Origin: Gonapodya sp. JEL0774
Taxonomy: Eukaryota > Monoblepharomycota > Monoblepharidomycetes > Monoblepharidales > Gonapodyaceae
Length of the DNA: 64,000 bases
Assembly: GCA_027604505.1 (NCBI GenBank)
Contig: JADIIX010000050.1
Coordinates: 20,102 to 84,101, forward strand
Direction of reading: 5' to 3'
This document shows positions 14,001 to 26,368 of the stretch, one piece after another. The notes beneath the pieces were generated by a model. The model saw only the letters and a program-made list of their open reading frames with translations. It ran no database searches and was not told where the DNA came from. Position 1 is the first letter of the stretch. The number at the start of each line of letters is the position of its first letter. A program made the translations under genes and the position numbers.

Positions 14001-16213
14001 AGCGGCCTGAAGCGCAAGTGTTTTGCCCTTGTATTGTCCTGACTTTGTTACAACCAAGGCGCGAGCCAAAAAGAACTCCAAGTAATCACGGGGCTTGTTT
14101 ATTCGAGCAAGGAATCTGGCAGCACCACCAAGGGCCTCAGCAAGAACCTTAAAATGCGTGTCTGAACAACCTTGCGACAAGAGCTCCGACATGCGAAGAG
14201 AGTGGCGGTCGAGATCAAATGGGGAGAGGGAATCAACAAGGGAGGAGAGGATAGCAAAGGCGCGGTGGCGGTTCGACCAGTCTGCACTACGAATTTGGGA
14301 TGAGAGCTGTGTATACTCCAGGTTCGAAAAACTTGAGCCAGATGGTGGGGCCTGGTCGGTAGTCCGAATGGTGGGAATACGGCTCCTGTCCTTCACCGCG
14401 GTCGCTGATGGAAGAATTACAGTTGGCTGGCTTGCCGGTGCCAAGGGTTTAAGCTTCCTAATCGGTTTGTCGTTTGGCGGGAGGACCTTTTCCTTTGCAG
14501 GGTCATCAGTTTTAACAATGGGGACGGATGGGAGGATCTTCTTGTCTGTAACAGTTGGCTCCTTCCTAATGGGTTGGGCTATCGTGGGAGCAACCGGATC
14601 GTCACTTGGTTCTATGGGGTCCGATGTAACGGTTCGCGTGGGAGGGCCAGCGAGAACAGGTCGTCGTCGAGCTTCCGAGGCGAATCGATGGGAACCCGCG
14701 GTCGGCTCTTCGGGTTTGACGGGAACAGCTACCCGCTGAGCACCTGGTGTGAAAAACATGCCTTGCAGAGAGAAGGCGCCATACATATATTTTGCAGGAG
14801 TCGAAACTCACCGGTCATTCCAATCTTTCTCTTCGGTGCGATAAAGAGCGGCATGGATGCCGTTGTCAGTCCTGCAATGCCCGTCGATGGTTCCTCTCCT
14901 CCGCTTGCGACACGGATTTCCTCTGGGGCATGCACCGAGTCAGGTCTCAACCTCCTCGCACTAAGAACTCCGGGTCGATCGGTTGTCACAATAGAATCCC
15001 CCGACTCAGAATGTATGTTCCCACCAATGCTCTGCCGGGGGCGTCGCATAGCACTGCCCAGGGAAGCGTGAAGAGGTGTCTTCGGAACAGCGACTCCTGT
15101 CTCGGAAAAATCCAACGAAGGTGCGGATTCAAACACTGAAGACTGGCGGGGGCGACGTTGGGCCAGATTAGAAAGATTTGATTCGGGTACGACTGAAGTG
15201 GGGCTCTGCTTTGTTGGTACAAGAGGTGCCTTGGGGGTAGCGGGGGGTGCAATAATCTCAATATGGTCGGCAGGTTGAGTTGATCGATCCATGTTATCAC
15301 CGCGTGCGACTTGAAAGGCGGATCGAATCTGACGAACATTAAGGCGAGGTGGGGCTTCACGAGCTGGGTTGAGGTTCAAGTACTTCTTCGCAGTGGAGGG
15401 TAGAGATTGATGCAAGCTGCCGGAAAATAGGAGTCACATGGTTGTGCATGAAGCTATCAATTAACCGCGTGATTTTGCGGAGAGCACACACGTGAACACT
15501 CACCTTCCTGTTCTCTCCGGAAACAAGGAACAATATTTGGTGTACATCCCTCGTGCGGATTCCCTGACCAGCGGGTTAGAGTCCTCGATGGCGGTTCTGA
15601 TTGCCGCTTCGATAAGCTGCTGATGGTCCATCAAGTCATTTGCCGGGGTGAGGGCGAGACAGTCGTTGAGGACCTCCGCGGCCGAACCTCGCAGGGCTTT
15701 ACTCTTAGACTTAAGACCGTCCGCGAAAATCGGAATAGCTCGGGGCAGTTGCGAAGTTCGGACGATTGCCTTAAGGCATGCGGTGGCGTTGGAAGAAAAT
15801 ACCTTGTTGCTGCGAGCTGTAATGGCGAGAACTGGAGAAGCGAATATGTCGGAGAGGACATCAAAATCGCGACCCAATAGAGCAGCAATCGCCTCAGTAA
15901 CCTCAAGACCAGTGCGAGACAGTCGGGAACGCTCGCTAGACATCTAAATGAGGTGAAACGAATGCTGGTCAGTTTGAAGGCGGAAGTTATCTGGGGATGC
16001 CGCACGTCAACATACAGCACTTATGATGTGAGTCTGTAGCTTCCTGGCGACAGCTAGCATATGATCAGGCTTCTTCAGCCCATGCGATGCTGCCGACAAG
16101 ACGGCCGCCTTGAGTTTTGCGAGGGAGTCATCCATGGAATTCCAGGTTTCCTCCGTCTCCTTCTGGGAAAAGGCCGCGAGCACATTACGCGATTCACTCT
16201 CAATCTGATCCAT
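11021..16213 (-). CDS. CLASP/Stu1-family microtubule-binding TOG protein with coiled-coil C-terminus
   Basis: CLASP proteins bind microtubules through TOG domains and promote rescue. Seven exons (16016-16213, 15504-15943, 14812-15416, 13835-14743, 13509-13747, 12382-13416, 11021-12325) splice in frame to 1576 aa. Residues 1-210 form a TOG domain: FSQKETEETWNSMDDSLAKL at the start is the family opening, and helical HEAT repeats follow. A basic Ser/Pro linker (about 215-510) comes next. A second HEAT/TOG domain (about 520-800) contains SSQIRSADWSNRHRAFAILS and NPEAFFANLYALSSSQ. The last 775 residues differ from usual CLASPs: an acidic, phosphosite-rich stretch, then a coiled coil at about 1300-1475. 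A GTGAGT donor at 13508 and TTTAACAG acceptor join the two parts, so I read one gene. A second gene at 11021-13400 is the alternative. Confidence 0.8.
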
Positions 16214-16526
16214 CGGAGAGGAGAGGGCGGCCGATGGAGGAAATTGGTGATGACAAGTGGGTGAATGAGACGCCGCTTTCAGGTGGGTCGAAGTTGGGGG
16301 GAAGGCGGGACCCGATTGGCGGTTGATGACGGTGACTATGCTCTAAATAAAGGATTCTTTGAGAAAACGCGCGATTCCTGCCGGATTGGAATGTGGCAAA
16401 TGGCAATGAGAGTTGGAGTTTTGGGGTTCAAATCCATTTATGCTCGAGCCAGTTCCCTCGTCGTGAAGTCGGCAACCCCCCCCTGGCAAAATGTACGCAT
16501 AATTGTACACATGCTAAAACAACTGT
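16214..16526. promoter_or_regulatory. Tandem intergenic region upstream of the CLASP gene
   Basis: This 313 bp stretch lies between the CLASP start and the stop of the AAA ATPase gene, both minus strand. It should hold the CLASP promoter. A TTCAAAT-containing segment at about 16424 looks like a tRNA T-loop but has no matching stem. I see no gene. Confidence 0.45.
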
Positions 16527-19500
16527 TCATAATCCTCTTCTGAGAGATGGGCTGCTGAACTCTCTCTGTAATATTTGCTCAATTAACTTGTCCGTCAATG
16601 ACACGTTGGCAATCCCGCTTTCACCTATCCCACGAATGTCCAAGTGAGAAACAGCATGCAAAACTGACTCTCTAATCAAGGAAAAAAATGAAAGGAGTTG
16701 TTGTCATGATACGGAAATGGATGAAAAACTGAGTTATCCTACAAACCTTACCAACATTGTTAAATCGGAACACGTCAATCCTTCTGTTTCCTCCGTCCAC
16801 CGGGACAACGATACTTCAGCCACGTCCACATGCATTCGCACCTTCCTTCCCAGCAAACTAATCGTATTGCCGTCCCCTCGTCTCATCTTGTCGATTGCAC
16901 CTTGCAAAATGTCTTCCCTGTCCTCCCGATTCGGGGTACCCACCTCCATCACTCTGTCAATCCGTCCTGGTCGAAGGATAGCATCGTCTACCATGCCGAC
17001 TTGCGATGTTGCCGCGACAAGTAACACGTGTGGCAAAGGAGTCGATGCAGCTTCGCTGAAAGGTCCAGGCGAGTTTCCCATTCCAGACTTTGCAAAACCG
17101 ACACCATCTAGCTCGTTGAGAAGCGTGGAAAGAACACGATGAGGAACAGACGTCGAGGTGGCGTGGTCTGCAAGGTCTTTAAGGGCATACAGGGTCTCTG
17201 AGACCAGCCTGAGTCCAGAAATGATGTTGAGAGGCACTCACCCCGTTTCGTTGCAATCGATTCGAGCTCGTCAATAAACAGGATGCAGGGTGAAAGCCTC
17301 CGGGCCTGAGCGAACACTTCTCGTACGATTCGCTCCGACTCGCCAAGGTACTTAGAGAAAATTTGGGAACTGGAAAGATCATTGTCTGTTTCAGATATTC
17401 AACTTTGTCGATGGATGTGTCATCTGGTAAACCAAGGAGTATCTTACACGTTTACAGCTTTGAAGTTCATCTTCGAAACAGACGCCAAGGCATTGCAAAT
17501 CAATGTCTTGCCACAACCTGCCAAAATCACACCATGCAACAGGTCAGATGGTCTGTCACCATTGCAGTTGGACCTAATCCTCACCTGACGGTCCGTGCAG
17601 GAGAATGCCAGTCGGCGCTTCCGTACCAAGCCTCGAAAACGCCTCTGGACGAGTCAAGGGCCATTCCACGAGCTGCAAAATTCGCTGCTTAAGAGTTTTG
17701 TAGCTGGGATGTTTATGGTCGCGATGACCGTGCCAACCACAGCAAGAGTGTGGGATTCCCACAATCAATAATCAAACGGAAAAGCATTATCTTACCCCCG
17801 AACATCTTCCCATTGCACACGAGGTCGGTTCATCTCCGGAACAGCGGCCCGGCTTGGCGAGGCGAAAGGAAGTGACCCAAGAAAGTCAGCCAATCCAACT
17901 TCGATCACCTGTCGGTTGTTGCGACATATCGTTGCGAGGAGTGGAAATTTGTGAGAAAAACTTTCCGTCACATCAAAAAGCTTGATGTACAGCGCATCGC
18001 ACCTTGGAACCGGCCTCTCTTCCAACTTTCACCACCCTCCTCACAGCGGCGTATCCAGCTTCCTTCACGAGTCTCTCGAGATCGCCGGGCACGTATCCCG
18101 GCGTCACATGGCTCAGTTCTTCCGCGAGCGCGTTGCGAACCACGTCTGCGGGCGGAGATGCGGGGAACACGGGGGCGATGGGAAGTGGCACACCGATGGG
18201 GGAACAAGCGAAGCTAAGAAGAAGAGTGTTGAGGATCGCATGCCGTTGGGAGCTGGTAAGAGTGCAGGATATTAGGGTTCGGATCTAATGTTTCACACGA
18301 TGATTGAAAGAACCCTACTCACCGCGTGGGAATGGGTAACGAAACCACATTCTCAGGGAATGCATGCTTCCTCAATGATGTGGGCAATGCAGCCGCGTTT
18401 CGGGTCGTCCCAATCACGAAGATCTACAATCCATTATCAATGACTCGGTGGAAGCTGAGCTCGAAGGGCCAAATTCGTCGGTTTCCCACCTGGCTGTTCA
18501 CCGAGGCCGAACCCTCACGCTCTAGTGCTTTCACAAGTAGGGGTACGACGAGAGAATCTTCAAGCACGGATATCAGATCAGCTAAGAACAAGGTACAGAG
18601 AACTTTGTATCTGACCTCGACCCACTTCATCCACACCGACAACAACAACTACTCCCGGTGCCCCAAGTCGTGCCTTATCGAAAGCCAAACGGCAAATGCG
18701 CTGCAGCTTCGAGGGCGCTGATCCTTCGTTGGCCTCTGCGCCGTCTTGGTGGTCCTCTCCCTCGGAGAGCTCGCGGCGGAGGTAAGGGAGGAGAGGCGAC
18801 AAGTCAAGAAGAGAGTAGGTGTAGTTGAGGCGGGCGCAGGTAATCCTTTTGCGATCCAGAGTACACGAACATTGAAGCGGCGTTACGAGGCTCTTGAGAC
18901 ACATTAACGCACCTACCGAACGAGAGTTTTCTTTCCGGACCCGGCAACTCCTTCGAGAAGCATTGCCCGTGGGGCAGTAAGAGCCAGGCGAGCGAAGAGA
19001 GCACGATCGGAGAGGAACGTGGCTTGTTGGTCGAGGAGAGGGCGGGTCACAATTGTGTTTTGGTAGCCTACAATACCGAAAGTGGCCAGAGGAACCTACA
19101 CAAGAACTCCGCGAACGTGATGGAGAAATCTGTTTCCGCAAACATGGCAACGTCATGATCGTCCTTCTTTTCCGTTGAAACAACTTTAATGGTTGTTTCG
19201 TTGTCCACCTCGAATAATGTCGTGCGTTCTTGAACTACGTCTTGTTCGACAGTAGAGGTGATGTTCCACACGACAGCAGAGCAATACAGTCCGTTAAGCG
19301 GGAGGCCGACAGTCGATCCACCAACGATCTTGATTCGCGTTTCCACAAATAGAAGCAGAATCAGGCCTTTGGAGAACCATTCACCTGGGTGAATTCAGTG
19401 CTCACGAACTTGACTTTTCTCATGGCCTTGGCAATGTCTATCTCCAATTCTTTTCGCAATAGATTTGTTCGATTATCACTCGAAGTAGAAACCAGCCTGC

Positions 19501-19922
19501 CTGGAGGGGCCAGACGGAGGTCGATGGTCACTGAAGAGGCTTTGGGAATATTTTCGTCAAGAGAGTTTTCGTCCAACCTGCTTCGATAAAGTAAAGCAAA
19601 TCATACCTCTCCCCACATGAGTATGTACTTCCACGTCTCCTTCCGTGCTTCCCAGAACTGCCTTGTCCAGGGCAATCTCACCTTCCTCCACCAATTGATC
19701 TCCAGCGGCACTCCACGCCAGTTCCACCTGAACACATCGGGGAATTGCATCATTTATACGAACAACTGCGGATACTGAATGACTAGGAGAAGGTTTGAGG
19801 ATTGCTGCAGTTGAGGAATGGATGAAACCGACGGGTAAGGAAGTTTTAGAGGAGAGAAGGAACGAGCGTGACGACAGGGCGATTGCACGAAGGCGCTGCG
19901 ATTGTGGAGTTGTGCTGGACAT
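16527..19922 (-). CDS. Type II AAA+ ATPase, AFG2B/SPATA5L1-like
   Basis: This is a two-ring AAA ATPase of the Cdc48/Afg2 group. The metazoan SPATA5L1 works with SPATA5 in ribosome maturation. The chosen start is MSSTTPQSQR (19922). An N-domain leads to D1, with LEGVAGSGKKTLV as the P-loop and VVVVGVDEV as Walker B. The linker RPRVQWEDVRG opens D2, which has GILLHGPSGCGKTL, LSPCILFIDELESIATKRG, RVLSTLLNELDGVG and VDDAILRPGRIDRVMEVG. The C-terminus was recovered across an intron as LTMLVRESVLHAVSHL and stops at 16527. LLNELDGVG and the D1-D2 linker favour SPATA5L1 over PEX1/PEX6, which remain the alternatives. The D1 P-loop has Lys where Thr/Ser should bind magnesium, so D1 may bind ATP poorly while D2 looks intact. 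The gene has many short introns. Confidence 0.72.
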
Positions 19923-20912
19923 TCTCCAACAAATCTGCGGCGTTGGAGGACTGAAATCAACGTGAGGTGAGAGGACGTGAAGACATGAATGTGACCAAAG
20001 CATTGAGGACCGAAGGCTATTTCGGCTGGGATGCTTGCGTACTGTGTGACCAAAGCAGCCATGGAAGTCCCGTCTGGCGCACTGTATTGTCCATTACATA
20101 CCCCTCATTCTGGACGTTTTGCGACTACGCTTGACCTCTTCCCATTCCACCACGCCCGCTTCCCGATCACCATTTACCTTGACACACCAAGCTCTGCACA
20201 TGATACTCGGTGGGTCCATTATCATGTGCAGGAGTCGCCCCTGCTGTTAAAGCCTCCAGAACCACATTGAACGCAGCTACGTAGATGCTGTGTACTAGGT
20301 AGTGCATTTGCTGCTCAGTGTGAGCTTACGAATTTGAGGGATACGTGAAAACGTGGCTTGGTTCCTGAATCCGGGTGTTACAACACCCCTCGTATGACCC
20401 TCGTAGGACATTTAAGCGATATACATTAACAAAATTCCTGTGCGAATAGTACACAGTGGTCTCTGACCTCATCTGGGCATTGTAAATCAGCGATGCAACG
20501 TGAACATCATTAATGTTAACATCACTTCGGCCGAGCAGCTACCCAATTCTTCGTAAGACAAAATTGAATTCACGCTTAGAAACGCAGTGATGTAAAGTCG
20601 CAAATTTTGGGTGTCATAGCCTCTAAAAGGTAAAAGCCCCCCACTGATATATGTTGAGAACTGTCAAATCCATTGCCAATGACCAAGTGCAGGCTCCGCG
20701 GAATATCTCGCCATATACCATATTCTTCAAGGAGAAACAGCTCTTATGTGGGACACCCTGTTATTGGAGTCACGCGCATGCAACTGACGCAATCATGTCG
20801 GCTTTTTGCGGGTTCCATATTCGAGGTATCCAATGACCGTTCCCTCCGACACAAGACATCCAAGCTGCTATCAATATGGCTTCACTTCAACCCCTCCCGG
20901 ATTCAGCATCTT
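19923..20912. other. Gene-poor 990 bp stretch between two minus-strand genes
   Basis: This stretch lies upstream of the AAA ATPase start and downstream of the TAF13 stop. It should hold the ATPase promoter and the TAF13 3' end. A methionine in an open frame at 20062 could give the ATPase a different first exon. The AT-rich part 20280-20660 has no coding signal I can support. Confidence 0.45.
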
Positions 20913-22165
20913 CTAGTTATCTCTGACCCTTGTCCTCGCTGGATCCGTCTGGTTGATATCCCGAGCTTGCTTAATGTCCTTGCTCGCCGCCAGCATCTGG
21001 TGCGCCCGGTGGAACTTCTTCACGTCACGGCGGAGCACGGCGAGATAGTCGTCCACTTTCACTTTAGGTTTGGGACGAGAGTGGCGGAGAGCGGCGAGGC
21101 ACTGTCGGGTGAGGGAACAATTCATCAGTCTGTGGGACAAAAGGCACTGCTCCCCATCCACGCCACTCGTAGTATTCGTTTGGTGTCCCATTCATCAAGG
21201 TTATCACAATTTCGAGCCCTTCCACCTCCCTTCCTGTTGGTTATCCATCCGACGTGAGAGAGTTACTTTCCTCCTCGTCCTCAGTTCACGTGCCCACCGA
21301 CAATAGCCCAGCATTCAATCTGCAGGGTGTTATGGTCACCGACCACGCTTTCCTGAACAACCTCCAAGTGCGAGCGAGATTGCTTGAAAGTTGCTAAAAA
21401 CTTTGATCCCTCACTCCACTTCACATCAGACTCAGCACTAACCCCCTTAATCAGCTTGCCCTTTAATTCCAGCTCACCAAATCATTGATATACTCGATCA
21501 TCATATCCTCAAGCAACTCTCTTGTCTCCTTTATAGAGTTTGGAACATCGCCAAAAGACCAGAGAATCATTTGCACTGAGGATGCGGAAGGTCCAAGCAG
21601 AAAGGGTCACGGAGGATTAACGTATAGTAAGGGCGAACGAGGAGCGGAGAGTTGTGTGAGGAAAGAAATGCGAGTGTTCACCAAACAACTGGACGGGCAG
21701 GCACCGCTGTGCCCTATCCGTTGCCCTAGTTATCTCTAGTAGATGAACACGATATCGGTCCCTCCTCGTTCTCCTTCGGTCCGACAAGTACATTAGACCG
21801 TGAGATTCCAGACTCCTCGCAAGTTGTGCGGAATTCCTTGTTCGAAATGTTATACGAGCTCCCGAGCTCCCTTCCTTCCATCCCTTCTAACTCAATACCG
21901 TGGTCACCGCAGTAAACGCACTTTCGCCGCCTTCCTTTGAGAGGGGAGCAGGGTCGAACTTTTGAAACTTCCTGACGCCGAAATTTCTGGAGTTGGGGAT
22001 GGAATTCGAGGCCTGCTGGAGCTGCTGGAGTTGATTGTTGATCTGATTAACAGTAGGTGCATTGATGTGTTGAGTGGGGAGCAGGTTGTGGGCCTGAAGC
22101 GCGTGGAAGACCGAGGGGGGAATGTTCTGCACATTTTGCAGGTTTTGAGGCAGATTCGATGTCAT
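20913..22165 (-). CDS. TAF13: TFIID subunit TAF13 (histone fold)
   Basis: TAF13 is a TFIID subunit that pairs with TAF11 through a histone fold and contacts TBP. Three exons (21922-22165, 21478-21575, 20913-21101) join in frame to 176 aa. Exon 2 encodes MILWSFGDVPNSIKETRELL and EDMMIEYINDL, the first half of the fold. Exon 3 gives KVKVDDYLAVLRRDVKKFHR, then AHQMLAASKDIKQARD, matching the TAF13 C-terminal helices. The introns are unusually long here, 346 and 376 nt. Exon 1 adds an Asn/Gln-rich N-terminus of about 80 residues (start MTSNLPQNLQN). Its link to exon 2 rests on a GTGCGT donor at 21921 and correct phase only, so it is less sure than the fold. It is divergent from ASCC2, 248 bp away. 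Confidence 0.78.
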
Positions 22166-22413
22166 TTCAGGAGATTTTCTTTGGATTTTGCATCGATTCT
22201 CCAATTTGTATAGCGGGTCGCGGTTGAATAGAATGTTAGAGAATTTTTGGAGGTTGGTTGGGAGGACAGTCCCAGTGGATTGCAAAACCATGGAGAGTGA
22301 GAGTTCTGTGGTCACACAGGAATACAGCGGTCCCTCGCCCATTTTGTTCATATAGGGGTTGGCAACTGATTCTCGCTCTTCGAATTCGAATTAGAATTTG
22401 AAGCACCATTGCC

Positions 22414-25400
22414 ATGTCTGCCTCATCTGGAGCAGCGGAATCGAAAGGACTAACTGCGTCATCGAGACCAGTGGCGAGTCCGTTCAAGGGCAAGGTGAAG
22501 ACGCTCTCAACCGTCAAAGTCACCGACTCTTCACCTGCAGGAACTCTGGAATCTGCTGCGCAGTCCAAACATCATTCCAACACCGCGTTTGCACCGTACT
22601 TGTGCACTTGCATTCCTTCGTCGCTTCCTTTGATCCCCCGACTGGACATGGACTCCTTTTTGGAGACAGCTTACATCAACCTGAATCTCAATTCCCGCTC
22701 ACTCTCAAAAGTTCTTGCACTTCCGCAAGATTTACTTTACCTGGCCCTGTTTTCGCACCAGAAAGCACCATATTTACACCCGACTGTGAAAACACCGCTA
22801 GCTGCATCACTGGCCGTCTTTCTCGACTCATATCTCCGCGCCCAAGTCGCTCTCACTGAATGCGACGTGGAATGGTCAAGCGAGGAGATTACCCTTCGGA
22901 AATTGGTGTTTTTTTGTGTCACTCGCATACTGGATTTACCGAATGCCACCGTGTCGTCCAGTATGAGAGATAGTACCGACAGCATTGCGGGTACTAACGG
23001 CGGAGAGGGTTCCAATGGTGATACAACAGCGTCCGAAACTAGTCACGGTGCTGATGGCCCCGGCGCAAACAAAGTGGAAAAGTCTCTTCCGACCTTTCCA
23101 CCCACTCCTCCCAACCTCGCTACGCTCCTTCTCTCCACCTCCCTACTTCCTGCCTTCACCCTTCTGGACTTCATCCGCCTCTACCGCCCGGGTAACGCGG
23201 GTCCACTCTCAGTCTTACTGGCCCCTCTTGTCTCTACTCCTATCTACCTCCGTGAATTCCGCAGAGTGGCTGCGGCCGCCTCAGACCAGCTTGTAGCGTT
23301 CACTCAGGTCGTTGATCGTGCTGCACGCACCATGGAACAAGCGCATGCGTCGAACGGCTCCGCAACGCCTCATGACCAACCGATGACAGAAGCTGTCATC
23401 ACCGCTCACGCTCCTCTACCCATAGACCTTACCCTCCTCACGTCCCTCGCCTCTACCAGCGACCTTCTCGTCTCACTCGAACCCTTTGTCTTCCTTTCCC
23501 CACCATTGTTGACGACCACAATCCTGAAATCCCCACCTGACCTCCTTGGTGCCCTTATGGACGCCTACGACGCGTGCAGTGCTGCATGGATACCAATGGG
23601 ACTTGATGTAGTCAACAAGAATGCGTCTCCGCGACCGGAATTTCGGCACTGGAAGCTCGCAGCTCTGGGTCTCATTCGTGCTTGCATCGAGTCTGCTTAC
23701 CTACGTCCCCTCGCTGCCTCCTGGGACCCTTCCATCCCCGCTCTCCCCTCCACATCTCCTTCAACTACCCCACCCACCCCTGCCCACCTCTCGACCTCCC
23801 TCTCATCCTTCCTTCATCCCCTCATCGACCGTTCTCCAGGAGAAGATGCGATAGGGTCCGGTCCCGGAAAGTTTTTGGAGCAAGCCACAGTTCTGGTGGA
23901 TATGGATGTGGAGTGGGATTTGCGATCAAGGGCGGTGGTTGTGAGGGATGCAGTGATGGATGGGGAGGATGCAGGGATGGACTATTTGGTGAGTAATCTC
24001 TCCAAGGGGTCGCAGAGATGGCATGGTTTGGTGGGGAAGCATGAATAGGTGTTTGATGCAGATGGATTGGGGATTGAGATAGGGGATGCCATTTTCGGGG
24101 TTGGGGGATATGAAGTGCCCACTCCTACGCTCCACGACGACGCTGTTCCAGTGGAACTGTCTCCCAGTGCGTCATATCCTCTGTCTCTAGCCCACACTCC
24201 CGGCACTATCTCCTTCCAACCCAGATCATGTCCCTCGACCACATGCTCACATTCTCAGGCAATGGTGCCGTGAAGTCCGCACGACAGGCGAAAAAGAGAG
24301 GTGCAGGTCAGACTCAAAATGGGGATAATGCAATGGCAGTGGTTCAGGTGGAAGGCGGGGTGTGTATAGCGTGCTGGGGGTTCCCATTTGATGGTTATGC
24401 ACTTGTTTTGGGGGAGTCTCATTCCGTGTCAATCCCAATTCTGAACTCCCATGTACAGGTCGATTTTGACGAAAAATACATCACACGTTCCTCTCTAATC
24501 TCTCAAGTGCGCGACCTGTTCCCTGAATTAGGGGATGGCTTTGTAGAAGCAGGGTTAGGCGAGTTTGGTGATGATCCGGAGGTGAGGGACGGATAGGTTC
24601 AAAGGATCACGCATGCAATTGTCACACACGTGCTCTCTAACTGTCTATCCTTCTGTCCTTGCTCTTCCCATAGCTGCTCATTATGAAAATACTGGAAGAT
24701 GATCTACCCCCCCGACTCGCCAAGCTTCCCCGCGACCTCCCCCGCGCACCACCACCACTTTCTCAAAAAATTGCACCAGCTCTTCCCCCACGGCCAGAGT
24801 CCACTGCCTTGGTACCCTATGCGTCGTCTCGGCCACATTCTGCTCCCAAGCAGAACGACGACGTATTGCCTTCATATACATTCTTGCCGACTGAGCCCGA
24901 GCAGGGTGATTTGATTGGAACCAGACGCAACGTTTTTGACGGTGACGAGTTTGATGTGTTTCGCGGCCGTCGACCGGATAAGGAAGCAGTCATCTTGGGA
25001 AAGAAAAGGTGGATATGGAATCGGGGGATGGAGCCGATTGTTTATTCTCTCATTGACCGTCCTTGTTTCTTTTGGCAGACGAGAGCAAGAATCCGCGGTT
25101 CTCGCCGACCGGTCTGCGCTCACAGACACCGCACGAGCGGCTATTTTGGAGCAACAGTATGAATTTGATGAGTACGATGACGAGTACGATGGTGAGAAGC
25201 ATCCAATTTGAATAATTCTTCCACTTTTTTGAACTCTACCATTGGTCTCTATCACATGACTTACAGATACATATGACGACTTGCAGACGGGCCAAGAGGA
25301 AGCCACTGAAGAGGACGAGGAGATAGTGGACGAAGCGTCTCGGAGGCAAAAAGTGGCGCCTGTAAGCACTGCAGCCAGTTTTTATGGGCCACTCTTTGCG

Positions 25401-26024
25401 TAGTCATCGCTTACGCTCAATCCATTCTATCAGGTCGACAATAATCCTTCTCCCCCATTCGGCGCAGCCGAACCCGAACTCGTTCGCACATTCCAAACTA
25501 ACCCCGGCCTCTTCGACACCCGTGCACGTAGAACACCGGAACGGGCGAAGCTACGCCAAGTGACGGGAATGGCGGACGAACAACTTGAAGGATGGTTTAC
25601 GATGCTAATGCGAGATGTGAGTTATGTCAGAAAAGGTGGTTTGATTTGCGACTCATTGGTTTACCGCGCATCGTGCTCCAAATAGCCTAACAAGGATCGT
25701 GTGCTTTCGAGGTATGAATGGCGGGGAAACCGTCCACCACCTCCCGTTGGTGGATTGGGGGGGGAAGAAGAAGAAGAGGAGGACTCAGAAGGGGAAGGGT
25801 CCGGAGATCAATCAGGGCAGCAACATGGGAACTCGGGCCGTGGAGGATTTGTTCCGCGCGGTGGTAGGGGGGGACAAGTTGGTAGGGGGGGACGAGGGGA
25901 CGGACCTGGTGCGCAGACCTCAGACAGACGATGGAAAGATCAAAACAAGGCAAAGGTTGGCAACCATAATAGGAAGAGTGGACATGATCGGAAAATGGCA
26001 CGGGGCGCCGCGGGGTGGCAGTAG
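22414..26024 (+). CDS. ASCC2: ASCC2 homologue, CUE-domain subunit of the ribosome-splitting ASC-1/RQT complex
   Basis: ASCC2 (fungal counterpart Rqt3/Cue3) binds Lys63-linked ubiquitin and helps the ASCC3/Slh1 helicase split collided ribosomes. Exon 1 (22414-23998) is a long helical N-terminal region. Short exons follow. A CUE domain lies at about 24500-24700: SLISQVRDLFPELGDGFVEA, then GDDPEV, and NKILEDDLPPRLAKLPRDLP after an intron. The conserved C-terminal block has LVRTFQTNPGLFDTRARRTP and DEQLEGWFTMLMRDPNKDR. It ends in an acidic run and an RGG-type tail (GRGGFVPRGGRGGQVGRGG), suggesting RNA contact. The stop is at 26022-26024. The middle exons, between 24050 and 24470, are less certain. 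It is divergent from TAF13 and convergent with CSL4. Confidence 0.88.
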
Positions 26025-26368
26025 AAAGGGATAGCCATTATTCTACAATTTACTACTGAGCCAATAGTAAACCCCAAACCTGGACTGACCAGTCAAACCG
26101 GGCCTGGGTTGAGAAACACTTTTGCAAGTAGACTGGCCCTAAGAGTGATCCCGTCGGTTCTTGTGTAGTATGCTCGAAAATAAATCGAACTGTGGGTCCC
26201 ACTCTTATTCACACATTGCTGGGTCTCCACGGCATCAAAGAACTTTCCGTGCACGCAGAAGGGCGTCAGGTGCCAGTCCAAAATGCCAGTACCGGATACA
26301 ATGGTAGCAATTTTGTACAAAATACAGTGGAGTTCAGAGCGCATGAAAATACGTGAAAATTTGACACA
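26025..26368. other. Convergent intergenic region, no gene seen
   Basis: This 344 bp stretch lies between the stops of ASCC2 and CSL4 and presumably holds their 3' untranslated regions and terminators. I see no open frame with family features, repeat or RNA gene. Confidence 0.45.

Noticed and set aside
14095-14739. Long plus-strand open frame of 214 codons
   Set aside because: It is the antisense shadow of the CLASP second TOG exon, with no domain of its own.
16400-16470. tRNA-like TTCAAAT loop
   Set aside because: The 5-bp stem around it does not pair, and no acceptor, D or anticodon arm fits.
16527-19922. PEX1 or PEX6
   Set aside because: The degenerate D1 fits, but LLNELDGVG, the linker before D2 and the C-terminus fit SPATA5L1 better. 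Kept as an alternative.
20673-21257. Plus-strand open frame of 194 codons
   Set aside because: It runs antisense to TAF13 exon 3 and has no recognisable family signal.
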